Shown here piece after piece: positions 1-7,390 of a stretch of 21,404 nucleotides of DNA (positions are counted from its first letter, which is position 1; every line of letters starts with the position of its first letter). The DNA is from a virus. Where the stretch lies: positions 1 through 21,404 of IMG/VR virus record IMGVR_UViG_3300031857_001625; one strand, given 5' to 3'. The notes under the pieces were generated by a model. That model saw only the letters and a program-made list of their open reading frames with translations. It ran no database searches and was not told where the DNA came from. The translations under genes and the position numbers were made by a program.

Positions 1-936
1 TTCTAAACCTGAGTATGTATTTGATTTTAACACATCCATAACCGAAAGTCCAGAGAGCACCATATCATTGATATCTTTTTGCTCAATGGATGTTGGCCAG
101 ATAATTACTTTGTCGCCTCTGTTGATGATTTTTTCAATTCGGTTGACGATTTCTCGATTGCGAGGTTCGTTATCAAAAACGTAAATATAATCGCTCCAAC
201 CAAACGTCCTAATATCAATGTCGGACCCACACATAGCAACAGCATTTTGTACAAATGTGGAGTCGAAGGGTCCTTCAACAATGTAAATGGGTTCCGAAGA
301 ATCCACTTGGTCAAGTCCGTAAATTTTTGGAGCATCATCAGAAAGCATCACGGTAATATATTTAACAGGGTTCGATTCCAGTGCTCTTCCCTGAAAACCA
401 ATTAAGTTACTTTCACTATCATACATTGGTATAATAATGCGACTTTCATCTCTACCAATAGCGTCAAATGTAACCTTTTGAGTATTTGTCCACTGTTTAA
501 AATTGTCAGCAAAATAAAACTTTTGTGGATTTAATTTTCTCTTTTCCAGATACTCTCTGGCAATCGGAACTTCTGATGCTTTTGGTAAATCCAGTTTCCT
601 TTTAAAGACTGGTTTAGCAAACTCAAACTTTGGTTTTTCAACTACGAAATTCTTACCAGTGTGCCCCTCTTTAAACTTCTCCATTGTATATTGCTTATAG
701 AGCATTGGGTCTAGTTCTTTAAGAAAATTATTAAAGGACAAACTAGCACCACAATTATGACACTTAAAGTTAGTATTATTTTTGACAAGATAGATATATC
801 CCCTTGCCTTATTTTTATTACGCTGAGAATCACCACAAATGGGACAACGGAAATTGTAGAGATCCGCCTTCACCCTCTTAAATTTTTGTAGGCGCGACGA
901 AACTAATCCAATATACTTGGAATCAATCAAATCCAT
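1..936 (-). CDS. 61: DNA primase gp61 (partial, C-terminus outside window)
   Basis: The minus-strand frame is open from an ATG at 934-936 to base 1 (312 codons) and no stop is reached, so the gene continues beyond the window. The N-terminal region carries a zinc ribbon with paired cysteines: CPICGD (C31, C34) and CHNC (C59, C62). Further on are a TOPRIM-like YIVEGPFDS segment (near residue 230) and a DNE motif (near 265). This layout matches T4-type DnaG-like primase gp61 (342 residues in T4), which makes RNA primers for lagging-strand synthesis together with helicase gp41. It lies 10 bases after a small coiled-coil gene. The assignment rests on motifs and T4 replisome context; the missing C-terminus cannot be assessed. 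Confidence 0.9.
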   Translation of the reverse strand, partial: MDLIDSKYIGLVSSRLQKFKRVKADLYNFRCPICGDSQRNKNKARGYIYLVKNNTNFKCHNCGASLSFNNFLKELDPMLYKQYTMEKFKEGHTGKNFVVEKPKFEFAKPVFKRKLDLPKASEVPIAREYLEKRKLNPQKFYFADNFKQWTNTQKVTFDAIGRDESRIIIPMYDSESNLIGFQGRALESNPVKYITVMLSDDAPKIYGLDQVDSSEPIYIVEGPFDSTFVQNAVAMCGSDIDIRTFGWSDYIYVFDNEPRNREIVNRIEKIINRGDKVIIWPTSIEQKDINDMVLSGLSVMDVLKSNTYSGLE

Positions 937-946
937 TATGATGGTA

Positions 947-1390
947 TTATTTTGCTCTTTCTATTCTAATCTGTTCTGGGTCTGGTGTCAAGACATCGAC
1001 AACCATGTTCGACTGAGAAAATGCAAAGGAAACTATTACTAAAGCACCCACAACTAACCAACGAAATTTCGTTATTTCATCAACTTTTTTATCAAGGTTA
1101 ATTATACGCTCATCTATTTTTTCTTCCAGTGACTCAAATCTTTCAATTACTCTACCGTGTTCTTCTGTATTTTTAACTTCTATTGTTTTAATTCTATCAA
1201 TAATCAGTTCATCATTTTTACCACTATTTTCTAACTTTTCTTCATGAACTGCCAACATCTTCGAAATATTTTGACTGGTCTTACCCATTATCTGAATGGC
1301 TTCATCAATTTTCTTCATCATGACCTCATAGGAAGTAAGACGTTCTTCAAGAACAGCAATTTTTGTTTCGTTAGATGATTTACTAAACAT
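947..1390 (-). CDS. Coiled-coil protein with C-terminal membrane segment
   Basis: A 147-residue protein of unknown function. Most of it is charged and helical with heptad-like spacing (LEERL, MMKKIDEAI, VHEEKLE, RIKTIEV, LEEKIDER, LDKKVDEI), predicting a long coiled coil. A hydrophobic segment near the C-terminus (WLVVGALVIVSFAF) should span a membrane, leaving a short tail. I chose the ATG at 1390 because the sequence from MFSKSSNE onward looks like protein, whereas the upstream extension to a TTG at 1429 does not. No good ribosome binding site precedes either start. It sits between a small basic protein and primase. A spanin-like or membrane-anchored structural role is conceivable but unsupported. 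Confidence 0.75.
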   Translation of the reverse strand: MFSKSSNETKIAVLEERLTSYEVMMKKIDEAIQIMGKTSQNISKMLAVHEEKLENSGKNDELIIDRIKTIEVKNTEEHGRVIERFESLEEKIDERIINLDKKVDEITKFRWLVVGALVIVSFAFSQSNMVVDVLTPDPEQIRIERAK

Positions 1391-1453
1391 TTTATGTATG
1401 GTAAAGATTATTACATTCTCACGAAACAAATACTCTTGAAATTTTCTTACTAT

Positions 1454-1460
1454 TATTTAG
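1454..1460 (-). promoter_or_regulatory. Possible late-type promoter (CTAAATA)
   Basis: CTAAATA on the minus strand, in the AT-rich gap upstream of the coiled-coil gene. It resembles the T4 late consensus TATAAATA but lacks the first bases. It would give a leader of about 55 bases before the ATG at 1390. In such AT-rich DNA it could be chance. Confidence 0.35.
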
Positions 1461-1491
1461 AATTTTTCGTCAATGACTTACTAATATTTTA

Positions 1492-1698
1492 TTACGGGTT
1501 ATTACGCTTTGTCATCCAATTTTTACGAAATCCTGTTCCGTAAATATATTTCTTTTTTTTCTTTACTGGTGGATTATCTCCGGCTTCAACTGTTCCTGCG
1601 ATTTGCCCCTGAGCAAGAGAATTTGTAGGCGCACCAGCAACCATTGCACCCTCCTCTCTGAGAGTACGAATTATTGAAATAATACGATCAATATTCAT
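1492..1698 (-). CDS. Small basic conserved hypothetical protein
   Basis: A 68-residue protein without an assigned function. The N-terminus (MNIDRIISIIRTLREEG) is a short amphipathic helix, the middle is Gly/Ala/Pro-rich, and the C-terminus is strongly basic (KKKKKYIYG, FRKNWMTKR), suggesting contact with nucleic acid or an acidic protein. Its ATG shares a base with the TAA of the preceding 123-residue gene (TAATG), so translation is probably coupled. The sequence resembles small proteins I recall from cyanomyovirus genomes. A virion-associated role is possible from neighbourhood only. Confidence 0.75.
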   Translation of the reverse strand: MNIDRIISIIRTLREEGAMVAGAPTNSLAQGQIAGTVEAGDNPPVKKKKKYIYGTGFRKNWMTKRNNP

Positions 1699-2069
1699 TA
1701 GATTTTTTGTAGTTGGGACAGACAGTATGAATCTTCTTGAATTTCATGAACTTGTGTTTTAGGATAGTCGGGAATTCTATTTAAAAATATTAAAAAACTT
1801 TTAATAGCAGGCCAAAGTTCCCTTTCCAAATTGAAAAATAATAAAGGTACACATGCTTCACCAAAAACATTAAAAAGAACAATCAAATGATTTAAGACCA
1901 GATGAGTCTTTAATTCATTTGTATTTTTATATTTTTTCAATAGTCTTTTAATGTATTTAATTCGCTTTAAATCATCTTCAAAATCATCTTTAGTTAGAGC
2001 TTGAGGATTATCGTAGAATTTTATAGCGAATAACAAATAGTTATTTTCATTCAATTCGTCAAACTTCAT
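1698..2069 (-). CDS. Conserved T4-like hypothetical protein
   Basis: A 123-residue helical protein starting MKFDELNENNYLLFAIKFYDNPQ. It has a highly charged first half (DDFEDDLKRIKYIKRLLKKY) and a hydrophobic second half (LVLNHLIVLFNVFGEACVPLLFF). I recognise it as a family found widely in T4-like phages, including cyanophages, with no established function (I believe the DUF7207 group, from memory). It starts 2 bases after the TGA of the 255-residue structural-type gene and overlaps the next gene at TAATG, so it probably belongs to the same late transcript. CDS confidence is high; function is unknown. Confidence 0.85.
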   Translation of the reverse strand: MKFDELNENNYLLFAIKFYDNPQALTKDDFEDDLKRIKYIKRLLKKYKNTNELKTHLVLNHLIVLFNVFGEACVPLLFFNLERELWPAIKSFLIFLNRIPDYPKTQVHEIQEDSYCLSQLQKI

Positions 2070-2070
2070 A

Positions 2071-2838
2071 TCATGCCTTTGTTGTCAATGTAGTTGTTCC
2101 AATACCTACGGATCCAGTAGTTCCAGCACCACCAACGTTTCTAATTAAATCTGCAGTCAGTGTCTTAATAGCTGCACCACCCTGATATGCATCAGTTACG
2201 GTTCCAACAACTGCGGTTCCCCAGTTAATTCTAACAGTTGTTCCAGCACCAGTATTAGGCGCAGTAAACGCAAATGCAACTCTGTTAGTTACCTGACCAT
2301 TGAAATTTGTGAAGGTAGTAATTCCCGCATCATTTGTAAAGTTATATACACTTGCTCCACGAGCAATTGAAGTTGCATATGCAACAAGAACCGATGCGGT
2401 TCCAAGATATTGCTGAGCCAGGGATATTTGAGCACCAGCGGTAGCATAAACTAGTTCATTATAGACCAAATGAACATATCCAGTGCTACTACCAGCAGCA
2501 ACGGAAATTCTATCGGTGCCGCCGCCGCCAACGGAAATAACTGATGACCTGTTTGGATCTTCGAAGAAAACAGCAACTGGAGTTGCTAATCCAAGACCAG
2601 TTGTATTTGATGCAATACCTGTGGTATTAAGTCCAGCAACTGGAACAAGAACTTCATCATAATAATTTGTCGATAAACCTGAATTCTCCGCATCCCCATA
2701 GTGACGGTAAATCCATCCTCTCCTATCAGCGAAACAATTCCAAGGAGTTGTATTTTTATCAGTATCTAAAAGATGTTTTGGGAGTGCGTAATTATTTGCC
2801 GCAGTTTCAGTAGTTGTTGAAATGCCCCAAAGAGCCAT
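2071..2838 (-). CDS. Putative virion structural protein
   Basis: A 255-residue protein beginning MALWGISTTTETAANNY. It is rich in Gly, Ala, Thr and Val with few charges, and its C-terminal third is low-complexity (GGAGTTGSVGIGTTTLTTKA), as in beta-rich virion proteins. MALWG-type starts recur in small structural proteins of cyanomyoviruses, so a capsid-surface or tail-associated role is likely. It has its own perfect late promoter (TATAAATA at 2870-2877) about 32 bases upstream, which fits late high-level expression. There is no transmembrane segment or signal peptide. The exact position in the virion cannot be told from sequence. Confidence 0.8.
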   Translation of the reverse strand: MALWGISTTTETAANNYALPKHLLDTDKNTTPWNCFADRRGWIYRHYGDAENSGLSTNYYDEVLVPVAGLNTTGIASNTTGLGLATPVAVFFEDPNRSSVISVGGGGTDRISVAAGSSTGYVHLVYNELVYATAGAQISLAQQYLGTASVLVAYATSIARGASVYNFTNDAGITTFTNFNGQVTNRVAFAFTAPNTGAGTTVRINWGTAVVGTVTDAYQGGAAIKTLTADLIRNVGGAGTTGSVGIGTTTLTTKA

Positions 2839-2869
2839 GTTTCTTACCTATAAATTCTTTTTCTATCAA

Positions 2870-2877
2870 TATTTATA
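2870..2877 (-). promoter_or_regulatory. T4-type late promoter TATAAATA
   Basis: An exact match to the T4 late promoter consensus TATAAATA on the minus strand, about 32 bases upstream of the 255-residue structural gene. Late promoters of this kind are read by host polymerase carrying gp55 and activated by the sliding clamp gp45. Its first base is also the last T of the preceding terminator's T-tract. Confidence 0.85.
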
Positions 2878-2910
2878 AAAAAAGGAGACCTTAATATTCA
2901 GGTCTCCTTT
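2877..2910 (-). terminator. Rho-independent terminator after the 61-residue gene
   Basis: A perfect 10-base-pair inverted repeat (AAAGGAGACC at 2881-2890, GGTCTCCTTT at 2901-2910) with a 10-base loop. On the minus strand it is followed by seven T residues (2877-2883), a classic intrinsic terminator for transcripts through the 61-residue gene. The T-tract runs directly into the next late promoter. Confidence 0.9.
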
Positions 2911-2928
2911 ATATTAACTTAATTTAAC

Positions 2929-3114
2929 TCAGGGAGTAGGGTCTTGTGCTCCCTTATCCTTTAATACCTTTTGTACTTGAAGAAGAACAAATGATACAAG
3001 TCCGTTTGATTTGACTTGTGGAACCGCTCCTAAAAGTTCAGAAACGATCAAAAGAATGGTGGCAAGTGCGGCTTCGTTAGCCATAATCCAAGCCCAAATA
3101 AGTCCTACAGACAT
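2929..3114 (-). CDS. Small membrane-associated conserved protein
   Basis: A 61-residue protein starting MSVGLIWAWIMANEAALATILL. The first 30 residues form one hydrophobic helix, followed by a short amphipathic stretch and a polar tail (KDKGAQDPTP). The ATG at 3114 is preceded by GAGG about 7 bases away, and a late promoter lies about 30 bases upstream. Its own terminator follows, so it can be expressed as a monocistronic late transcript. Size and topology would suit a holin-like or small virion membrane protein, but no lysis genes are adjacent, so function stays open. I recall near-identical proteins in other cyanomyoviruses. Confidence 0.8.
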   Translation of the reverse strand: MSVGLIWAWIMANEAALATILLIVSELLGAVPQVKSNGLVSFVLLQVQKVLKDKGAQDPTP

Positions 3115-3142
3115 AATTTACCTCGTGTGAAGAGTTCTGTTT

Positions 3143-3150
3143 TATTTATG
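3143..3150 (-). promoter_or_regulatory. T4-type late promoter CATAAATA
   Basis: CATAAATA on the minus strand, matching the NATAAATA form of the late consensus. It fills the short gap between the end of the 551-residue gene and the 61-residue gene, giving a leader of roughly 20-25 bases with a GAGG ribosome site. Confidence 0.75.
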
Positions 3151-3152
3151 AA

Positions 3153-4808
3153 CTAGGTTCCTCTAGTATCCATCGTAAAATCTGCTGCTCTTTTTCTAGC
3201 ATTACGACGTAGTGTTGCTTTATGTTCTAAAGGACTAAGAACACCCTTCTTTTTAGCCTCCTCACTGGGGGAGGGTGTTTTTTCTCCACGATTCTTTGGT
3301 TCTTGCCTTGAACCGCCATACTTTAGGGGTGGTTTGTTTCTTTCTTTAACTTTAGGATCGCCACCTTTTTCAGTTGGTCTACCAGTCTTTGTATTAACAC
3401 CGGTTTCTCTTTCAGCACGATTTAACTCATCAATTATCTCACCTTCTGGTTCATAAGAATGTTTCAGCAATTCAGCTTCCGCTGCTCTTCTATTTTGAAT
3501 ATTTGATTTAATAGTACCGGCGGGAGCAACTTTACCACCACCTGCTCTATCCTTTTCCATACCTTTACCTATTCTACTCAATCCATATAATGCACCAGCT
3601 GCTGCTAATCCAGCACCAATAGCAACTGGAGCAACCTCAGAAATTTGCTTACCTTCAGGTTCATAAGACATCTTGAGACCCATCGCTCTCAATTTATTTT
3701 TAGCAAGATTCATACTGGTTGGAATTTGTCTTACATCCATCTCCCCCTTTTTAGGTTTAGAAGATTTTGTTTCGTCTTCACATTCACACTCTTCCTTTAC
3801 TTTTTCAGGAAGACCTTCGTGCTTGGTTTTGGCAAAATCACGAAGTTTTTTCTCACCCATCTTTGCCATCTTTTTAACTTCTTCACTTGCATCGGGCATT
3901 TCACCTCTCAAATAAGCAAGTGCCATTCCAGCAAGTTGCTGTTGATTTTGACTTACTGCTTTTTCCTGAATAACTTTTAAAAATTTACTATAAGAAGATT
4001 CTTGGATTTCTGGATTTACTTTAATTAAACTAGAGTTATTAACTCCCTTTTCAGCATTAGTCACTACTTCATCAGTATTTTGAGATCTTGTTGGTTTCTT
4101 TTGTTCGAAGAAATCAAATGATTCTTTGCGAGTTGAAATAGCAGCACCAACCTTGTTGCGACGATTCTTCAGATAACCATCAGTCTTATCAACTTTACCG
4201 TCATTGTTAACATCAGAATCCTCTTTACCGACAGGATCTAATCCCTTACCTGCTTTTGCTTTTGCAGTATCTTCACCACCCTTTCTCTCACCTTCTCTTG
4301 GCTCACCATATTCCGTCATTTCTACTGACTGAATATTTGGATTTGAACGAAGTTGTGCGATTTTCTCACGAGTAGCATATCTTACATAAGAATTTCCAGT
4401 TTTCTTATCGGTAACTCTTACCTTATACTTATGGTTGGGGTCATCATTGAGTTCCTTCAAATAATTAAATTCTACCTCAACAGTATCACTTTCTACTATT
4501 CCTTCAACAAATACAGTACTTAAAGCATTTATAACACTACTCTTGGCACTGTTTCTAATTTGTGAAACATACTCTTCGCCCATTAGCATTTGCTTAGCCC
4601 TCATCTTTACTGCTGGAGTGGAACTAGACTTCTGCAATCTTGCAAGATATAATCTGTTTAAAGATGCTGGATCTACTTTCTTATCCCCAATCTGCTGCTT
4701 TACATCATACCTAGTATCATAAGCAAGTTGCCTTGCCTGCTTTTCTACCTTCGCCTTAGCATCTCCCATACCCGAAGATTCTGATTCTTCGAAAAATTTA
4801 TTTGACAT
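3153..4808 (-). CDS. Putative virion/prohead protein with DUF3008-like and dockerin-like segments
   Basis: A 551-residue, highly charged mosaic protein. Residues 199-210 ([12 protein letters not shown]) form a textbook dockerin/EF-hand calcium loop. Residues 286-336 ([20 protein letters not shown], ending in [13 protein letters not shown]) look like the DUF3008 family. Residues 390-411 are a glycine/alanine-rich hydrophobic stretch. SYEPEG occurs twice (381-386, 451-456), each followed by an I-x-E tripeptide as in T4 prohead protease sites. The tail is basic and ends DTRGT. Such mosaics are common among cyanomyovirus structural proteins. A late promoter overlaps the end of the upstream gene about 33 bases before the ATG. 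A virion-internal or prohead-core role is inferred, not shown. Confidence 0.75.
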   Translation of the reverse strand: MSNKFFEESESSGMGDAKAKVEKQARQLAYDTRYDVKQQIGDKKVDPASLNRLYLARLQKSSSTPAVKMRAKQMLMGEEYVSQIRNSAKSSVINALSTVFVEGIVESDTVEVEFNYLKELNDDPNHKYKVRVTDKKTGNSYVRYATREKIAQLRSNPNIQSVEMTEYGEPREGERKGGEDTAKAKAGKGLDPVGKEDSDVNNDGKVDKTDGYLKNRRNKVGAAISTRKESFDFFEQKKPTRSQNTDEVVTNAEKGVNNSSLIKVNPEIQESSYSKFLKVIQEKAVSQNQQQLAGMALAYLRGEMPDASEEVKKMAKMGEKKLRDFAKTKHEGLPEKVKEECECEDETKSSKPKKGEMDVRQIPTSMNLAKNKLRAMGLKMSYEPEGKQISEVAPVAIGAGLAAAGALYGLSRIGKGMEKDRAGGGKVAPAGTIKSNIQNRRAAEAELLKHSYEPEGEIIDELNRAERETGVNTKTGRPTEKGGDPKVKERNKPPLKYGGSRQEPKNRGEKTPSPSEEAKKKGVLSPLEHKATLRRNARKRAADFTMDTRGT

Positions 4809-4820
4809 TTGAGCAAATGA

Positions 4821-6122
4821 TTAATTACTTTTCCTATACTTATTTATGAAATTCAATCCAAAATTCTTTTGACCAAATGCAAGGTTCTTTTTATCATCCC
4901 CAGAACCTGGCGTCATATCTGAAACATTCTTTAAATACCCAGTTGTTCCGACTAAAGTATTGGGTTTTCCAGGAAGTCTCATTTTCTTATCCATTTGCTT
5001 TTCTTGGTATGATTCAGATACATCTTTAATCCAAGATTTGAACATAATATTATCTTCAGTCACACAAATGAGGTAATTAGTTCCGCGACGAATAATACGA
5101 CCAACTAATCCCGTGTTAAGGTTTTCCACCAATTGTCCAACAGTGAAAATCTTTTCAGTAATATAATTCTCACGAAGATTTTTCCAATCAAACTTAGGAG
5201 CAATCTGCCAGACTTCAACTACACCATCCTTAATTCCCATTGATTGGCGAACCATATTAAATATTTCCATTGCCCTTTTTCTTGGAAGTTCTGGAGGCAT
5301 TCCAGAGCGGAAAGTTTTAAAATCATTCTCTGCTACGGCAAGTCTCATTCTTGATGCAGAAAGACCTTCAACACCTTCAGAATCTGGGTCTCTATCGCCA
5401 GCAGATACTACCTCAATATTATCAAATTGATACAGGTTATTGTTATAACTATTCGCAAGTTTGTCAAATTCCTTGACTCTATCGGCACCGCCAACAATTC
5501 TTACATTAGTATACCCATCATTGTGTGCCTTTTTAAGAACATCAAAGATTGTTTTAGTGTTCCCATCATTCACAATTCTTTCACTGTGATTTGGAAACAT
5601 CTGTCTCATTATTGATACTTTTGTATCAGCATCCAATGGATTTTTCTTTTTATCCTGGCTACGGGAAGGAACAATTAGATAATCACTACCTTCCTGCTCT
5701 GCAGAAGCAGCGGCAGTGTCCATAAGTTGAAGGTGCCCCAAGTGAGGAGGATTAAAACGACCAAACGCAATTGTAAGAGTTCCTTTAGTCTTTTCTACTG
5801 GTAAGAAGTTTTGTGGTGGTGCTTCCTGTGCTGCTGCCTGCTGCTCGGGGGGAGTCTGTTGTTCTGGTGGAACCTGCTGTTGGAGAGAAGGATCTACAAA
5901 ATTTGGATCAGAAATATTTTTTTCTTTTGGAGTTTGTGCAGGGTCTTTTCCTGGAGATTTTTGTCTTTTATTATAAAAAACTAAACGTCCTTTCTCAGTT
6001 TTAGCTACAAATTCACCCTTATTATCGTACCATCCACCATGACCATCGCCTTTCAGTCCCATGCGCTGTGCTTGTTGAACTGCAGTTGATGCTTCAGATA
6101 AAAATTTGAGGAAACTTTTCAT
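4821..6122 (-). CDS. Nucleotidyltransferase-fold protein with capsid-targeting-like N-terminus
   Basis: A 433-residue three-part protein. Residues 1-10 (MKSFLKFLSE) resemble the T4 internal-protein capsid targeting sequence MKTYQEFIAE, ending in an L-x-E prohead protease site. A Pro/Gln-rich linker follows (84-104). Residues 115-295 are a cytidylyltransferase/NMN-adenylyltransferase-like domain: GRFNPPHLGH (121-130) holds the HxGH nucleotide-binding motif and LSASRMR (254-260) matches the second (ISxTxxR-like) motif. Residues 326-370 form a small beta domain (VGQLVENLNTGLVGRIIRRG) that I recall from other cyanophage virion proteins. The substrate is unknown. It is coupled to the upstream 82-residue gene by TAATG. 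Its neighbours suggest late expression and packaging. Confidence 0.8.
   Translation of the reverse strand: MKSFLKFLSEASTAVQQAQRMGLKGDGHGGWYDNKGEFVAKTEKGRLVFYNKRQKSPGKDPAQTPKEKNISDPNFVDPSLQQQVPPEQQTPPEQQAAAQEAPPQNFLPVEKTKGTLTIAFGRFNPPHLGHLQLMDTAAASAEQEGSDYLIVPSRSQDKKKNPLDADTKVSIMRQMFPNHSERIVNDGNTKTIFDVLKKAHNDGYTNVRIVGGADRVKEFDKLANSYNNNLYQFDNIEVVSAGDRDPDSEGVEGLSASRMRLAVAENDFKTFRSGMPPELPRKRAMEIFNMVRQSMGIKDGVVEVWQIAPKFDWKNLRENYITEKIFTVGQLVENLNTGLVGRIIRRGTNYLICVTEDNIMFKSWIKDVSESYQEKQMDKKMRLPGKPNTLVGTTGYLKNVSDMTPGSGDDKKNLAFGQKNFGLNFINKYRKSN
4841..4848 (-). promoter_or_regulatory. T4-type late promoter CATAAATA
   Basis: CATAAATA on the minus strand, inside the last codons of the nucleotidyltransferase gene and about 33 bases before the 551-residue gene. 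Spacing matches the other two late promoters in this cluster. Confidence 0.7.
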
Positions 6123-6370
6123 TACTTACTTAATTTTTTCTTACAAATATTTGCCAGTATCGCTTTTTTGTTTGCAATTATATAGTGCAAACCATTTTTC
6201 CTAATCTTAATATATTTATTCTTTAACAATTCTGATTTATTTAATTCAATTTCTTTATCAAGAGTAAAATAAAAATACGTGAGAAAATCTTTCAAAACAT
6301 CATTTGGAAGAGACTTTTTAGTGGTAAAGATATCAAGAATATTATCAACAAATAATTGGAGGTCTTTCAT
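6122..6370 (-). CDS. Small lysine-rich hypothetical protein
   Basis: An 82-residue helical, very basic protein (MKDLQLFVDNILDIFTTKKS at the start, ICKKKLSK at the end) rich in Lys, Ile and Asn. I do not recognise its family. It starts 3 bases after the stop of the 307-residue gene, and its TAA overlaps the ATG of the nucleotidyltransferase gene (TAATG). That close packing is the main evidence that it is translated. Its AT-rich codon use is more extreme than its neighbours. Confidence 0.65.
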   Translation of the reverse strand: MKDLQLFVDNILDIFTTKKSLPNDVLKDFLTYFYFTLDKEIELNKSELLKNKYIKIRKNGLHYIIANKKAILANICKKKLSK

Positions 6371-6373
6371 AAA

Positions 6374-7297
6374 TTACACAAATTGCTTAACAGTTCTACC
6401 ACCAATTGGTTGTATGATAACTCTAGCTCCCTTTATACCATGGTCACTCCTGTCACCTTTATAAACCGCCAGAAATACAGGTTCATAACTTCCAGTTATA
6501 TTATCACCATTATTCAATTTATGACTAGCACATGTCAGTTCATAATATCTTACTTTATTTGTAACATTCAAAACTCCTTGCATGGTAACATCAACATTTG
6601 ACTCACCCTTTGCTCCACCATAACCACTACCATAAACTGCCATTTTCTTTAAATTTTCATCTTGAATTCTTCTACCTACAGTTGTTGCCTGAGGAATACC
6701 ATTAGGAAACATTTGAAGTAGGGTGTTTATAAATGCTTGGGTTTCTGGATGATTATAAATTTTTGGTTCTACTCTAGCAGACGTTCCAGACCACTGTTGA
6801 AATGCTTTTGCCCCTAAACCCGCTTTATGAGAAACATGTCCAACATATCCAGAAGTTCCTCTAAAATGAAAATCACATTTTGGTGTTCCAGGTGTACTCT
6901 CACAAAAACCGACTTCATAGATAGTATTACCAACTTTCAATGGTATGAAATCTTTTCCTACATTATCAAATATAATTTTTAATTGTTGATTTATTCTTAT
7001 AATCTGAGCGTCTTCTTGGGCGGTTGTTGCCTGTGTTCTTCCAGAGAATTCAGAATCTTTATAAATTTGTGCAATGTTCACATATTGCCCATTAGTAGTA
7101 GGTAACAGTATAGATCTACCACTTTTAAATTTATCAAAATGTGTAATGGAAGTCAACTCAGTTAAGATAGATTTGTTTAACTTTATTTTTACACCATTCG
7201 ATTCCGACAAAGTAAAATCTTTACCTGTCCTAATTCTGGTCAGAAAGATATTAAAATTATTTCTTTTTGCAAGCTCACTAGGATTTAATGTTGCCAT
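6374..7297 (-). CDS. Hypothetical protein, possibly a PD-(D/E)XK-like nuclease fold
   Basis: A 307-residue soluble protein starting MATLNPSELAKRNNFNIFL. No family is certain. A central stretch, PKCDFHFRGTSGYVGHVSHK (139-158), has an acidic residue (D142) before a strand ending in SHK (K158), followed by FQQW (166-169). The C-terminus has YEPVFLAVYKGDR with a later GARVIIQPIGGR. This layout recalls phage proteins of the PD-(D/E)XK nuclease superfamily; that is a weak inference from memory. The gene starts directly after the tRNA cluster with no clear ribosome site, and is followed by the 82-residue gene. It could equally be an unclassified virion protein. Confidence 0.7.
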   Translation of the reverse strand: MATLNPSELAKRNNFNIFLTRIRTGKDFTLSESNGVKIKLNKSILTELTSITHFDKFKSGRSILLPTTNGQYVNIAQIYKDSEFSGRTQATTAQEDAQIIRINQQLKIIFDNVGKDFIPLKVGNTIYEVGFCESTPGTPKCDFHFRGTSGYVGHVSHKAGLGAKAFQQWSGTSARVEPKIYNHPETQAFINTLLQMFPNGIPQATTVGRRIQDENLKKMAVYGSGYGGAKGESNVDVTMQGVLNVTNKVRYYELTCASHKLNNGDNITGSYEPVFLAVYKGDRSDHGIKGARVIIQPIGGRTVKQFV

Positions 7298-7313
7298 TTT
7301 TATTTTTATTTAG

Positions 7314-7386
7314 TGCCCGTGAGAAGATTCGAACTTCCACTGTATGGATTCTAAGTCCACTCTCTCTACCATTGGAGTACACGGGC
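7314..7386 (-). tRNA. tRNA with UAG anticodon (Leu-type codon, short variable arm)
   Basis: A 73-base cloverleaf. The acceptor stem pairs GCCCGTG with CACGGGC, the anticodon stem GTGGA/TCCAT encloses the loop CTTAGAA (anticodon TAG), and the T arm GGAAG/CTTCT encloses TTCGAAT. The discriminator is A and CCA is not encoded. The variable loop is only 5 bases (ACAGT), whereas bacterial tRNA-Leu normally has a long arm, so decoding of CUA as Leu is likely but charging is uncertain. Four bases separate it from tRNA-Ala. Confidence 0.85.
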
Positions 7387-7390
7387 AAAA

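Noticed and set aside
79-405. Plus-strand frame of 108 codons at the left end
   Set aside because: It lies antisense to the primase zinc-ribbon/TOPRIM gene, which has clear motifs and runs through the whole interval. No ribosome site or family resemblance.
3645-3980. Plus-strand frames opposite the 551-residue protein
   Set aside because: They are shadows of the reverse frame; composition is Phe/Ser/His-rich as expected for antisense of Lys/Glu-rich coding DNA.
5813-5900. CTG/TTG-rich stretch resembling a short repeat
   Set aside because: It encodes the Pro/Gln-rich linker of the nucleotidyltransferase protein and is not a separate DNA repeat.
7307-7313. CTAAATA just before the 307-residue gene
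   Set aside because: Only 10 bases from the ATG, so the transcript would have almost no leader; it also abuts the tRNA 3' end.
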